Source: Chthoniobacterales bacterium (GTDB lineage Bacteria > Verrucomicrobiota > Verrucomicrobiia > Chthoniobacterales > UBA10450). Taken from it: a DNA stretch of 6,427 nt. The notes below the pieces were generated by a model. The model ran no database searches, had not been told where the DNA came from, and worked only from the letters and a program-made list of their open reading frames with translations. The stretch lies in assembly GCA_013697015.1 (NCBI GenBank), contig JACCXL010000407.1:1-6427 (forward strand), given 5' to 3'. A program made the position numbers and the translations under genes. Below, piece by piece: positions 5,249-6,427 of this stretch (position 1 is its first letter; every line of letters begins with the position of its first letter).

Positions 5249-6427
5249 GAACTCTAGAAGAGTCGTCATTACCGGTCTGGGTGTGGTCTCGCCCGTGGGC
5301 AATGACGTCGAGACTTTCTGGAATAATCTGAAGAACGGCGTGAGCGGCGTCCGGCGGATCGAGATGCCGGAAATCGAGCGTTATGACTGCCAGATCGGCG
5401 GGCAGGTGCGCGACTTCGATCCGAAGAATTTTTTCACGAATCCAAAGGACGTGAAACGCACCGATCGGTTCGCGCAGCTGGCCATGGCCGCCGCCAAGAT
5501 GGCCAAGGAAGACAGCGGTCTCGATCTTGAGCGCATCGATCGCGCGCGCGCGGGGGTGATCGTGAGCAGCGGCATCGGCGGATTGAAAACGCTGGAGGAC
5601 CAGCACACGGCGCTCATGGTAAAAGGGCCGTCACGCGTTTCGGCTTTCACCATCCCGATGCTCATTAGCAACATGGCCAGCGGCCTCATCTCGATGGAGT
5701 ACGGTTTGCAGGGACCGAATTTCTGCATCGTCACGGCCTGCGCGACTTCGAATAACGCGATCGGCGAATCGTGGCGCATAATCAAATTCGGAGACGCAGA
5801 GCTCTTTTTCGCCGGCGGTTCGGAAGCGTCGATCATTCCCATCGGTCTGGCCGGATTTTCCGCCATGAAAGCGCTCACCACCCGAAACGCCGAACCGGAG
5901 CGCGCTTCGCGCCCCTGGGATCGCGACCGGGACGGCTTCGTCATGAGCGAAGGCGCCGGTGTCGTCGTGGTGGAGGAGCTCGAACACGCGCGGGCGCGGG
6001 GCGCGAAAATTTATTGCGAGCTCGCCGGCTACGGTCTTTCCGCGGATGCCTATCACATGACCGCCCCGCCGCCGGACGGCGAAGGGGCCGCCCGCGCCAT
6101 GCAGAGCGCGCTCGATCACGCTCAGATCCGGCCGGATCAAGTGGACTACCTTAACGCGCACGCCACTTCCACTGGTCTCGGCGATATCTGCGAGACGCGT
6201 GCCATTAAAACCGTCTTCCGCGAACATGCCCGCACCGTTTCCATTAGCTCCACCAAATCGATAACGGGCCATTTGTTAGGCGGCGCGGGCGCGGTCGAAA
6301 TGGCGGCCTGCGCGCTCGCCATTCGTGACTCCGTTATTCCGCCCACCATCAATCTGGAAGATCCAGATGACGAATGTGATCTCGACTACACCCCGCTGGT
6401 CGCGAAAGAGAAAAAAATCCGCGTCGC
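5247..6427 (+). CDS. fabF: Beta-ketoacyl-ACP synthase II (FabF), 3' end cut by window edge
   Basis: FabF condenses malonyl-ACP with acyl-ACP to lengthen fatty acids in the cytoplasmic type II pathway. The visible 393 codons cover nearly all of a protein of about 410-420 residues; the final segment with the SFGFGG motif is beyond the edge. It opens with RRVVITGLGVVSPVGND. The catalytic triad is present: Cys165 in VTACATSNN, His305 in NAHATSTGLGD and His342 in STKSITGHLLGGAGAVE, with Lys337 in the same motif. Other conserved blocks are ASRPWDRDRDGFVMSEGAG (220-238) and YHMTAPPPDG (269-278). The ACATSN and NAHATST forms resemble plastid and chlamydial enzymes more than E. coli FabF (ACTSG, NAHGTST). 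ATG 5247 directly abuts the heptamer repeat, and there is no Shine-Dalgarno sequence. No acpP gene lies upstream, although it is often adjacent in other bacteria. Confidence 0.96.
   Translation, partial: MNSRRVVITGLGVVSPVGNDVETFWNNLKNGVSGVRRIEMPEIERYDCQIGGQVRDFDPKNFFTNPKDVKRTDRFAQLAMAAAKMAKEDSGLDLERIDRARAGVIVSSGIGGLKTLEDQHTALMVKGPSRVSAFTIPMLISNMASGLISMEYGLQGPNFCIVTACATSNNAIGESWRIIKFGDAELFFAGGSEASIIPIGLAGFSAMKALTTRNAEPERASRPWDRDRDGFVMSEGAGVVVVEELEHARARGAKIYCELAGYGLSADAYHMTAPPPDGEGAARAMQSALDHAQIRPDQVDYLNAHATSTGLGDICETRAIKTVFREHARTVSISSTKSITGHLLGGAGAVEMAACALAIRDSVIPPTINLEDPDDECDLDYTPLVAKEKKIRV

Noticed and set aside
5381..6272. Minus-strand open frames of 187 and 213 codons over fabF
   Set aside because: They are antisense shadows of fabF, which carries all catalytic motifs in the plus frame.

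Overview
The window is chromosomal, GC-rich bacterial DNA carrying housekeeping and envelope genes. No phage, transposase, CRISPR or RNA gene was recognised. The best guess at the source is Verrucomicrobiota or another PVC-group bacterium, perhaps a Chthoniobacterales-like soil lineage. This is inference, based on GuaB3, a FabF whose active-site motifs look plastid/chlamydial, a secreted YD-repeat-like protein, few Shine-Dalgarno sequences and a heptamer repeat between genes. No 16S rRNA or other firm marker is present.

Positions 1-1200, minus strand: the start of a division and cell wall (dcw) cluster. mraZ (668-1123) is followed by rsmH (575 down to the window edge, 3' end missing). Upstream of mraZ lie a plausible sigma70 promoter and four TGG repeats spaced exactly 10 bp apart, as expected of MraZ boxes for autoregulation.

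Positions 1200-3965, plus strand: diverging from mraZ is a small predicted exported protein with YD/RHS-like repeats. It is followed by a Ton-type energy module: exbB (1823-2503), exbD (2534-2938), a divergent TonB-like protein (2935-3729), and a 79-residue membrane protein with a four-cysteine zinc-ribbon-like tail (3726-3965). exbD/tonB overlap as ATGA and tonB/zinc-ribbon gene as GTGA, suggesting translational coupling. ExbB and ExbD would form the proton-driven motor and the TonB-like protein would carry its force across the periplasm. The role of the zinc-ribbon protein is unknown.

Positions 3971-6427, plus strand: five bases after the zinc-ribbon gene comes a CBS-less IMP dehydrogenase-family gene of the GuaB3 type. 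The gap between it and fabF (5247 to the window edge, missing about its last 20-25 codons) holds inverted arrays of a 7-bp unit related to GTGACGA. Their arms reach from the guaB3 stop codon to the fabF start codon.

The most interesting items are the heptamer inverted repeat touching the fabF start, the coupled zinc-ribbon protein in the Ton operon, and the 10-bp periodic MraZ operator. I saw no complete new defence or mobile system. No stretch over 300 bases lacks a gene.
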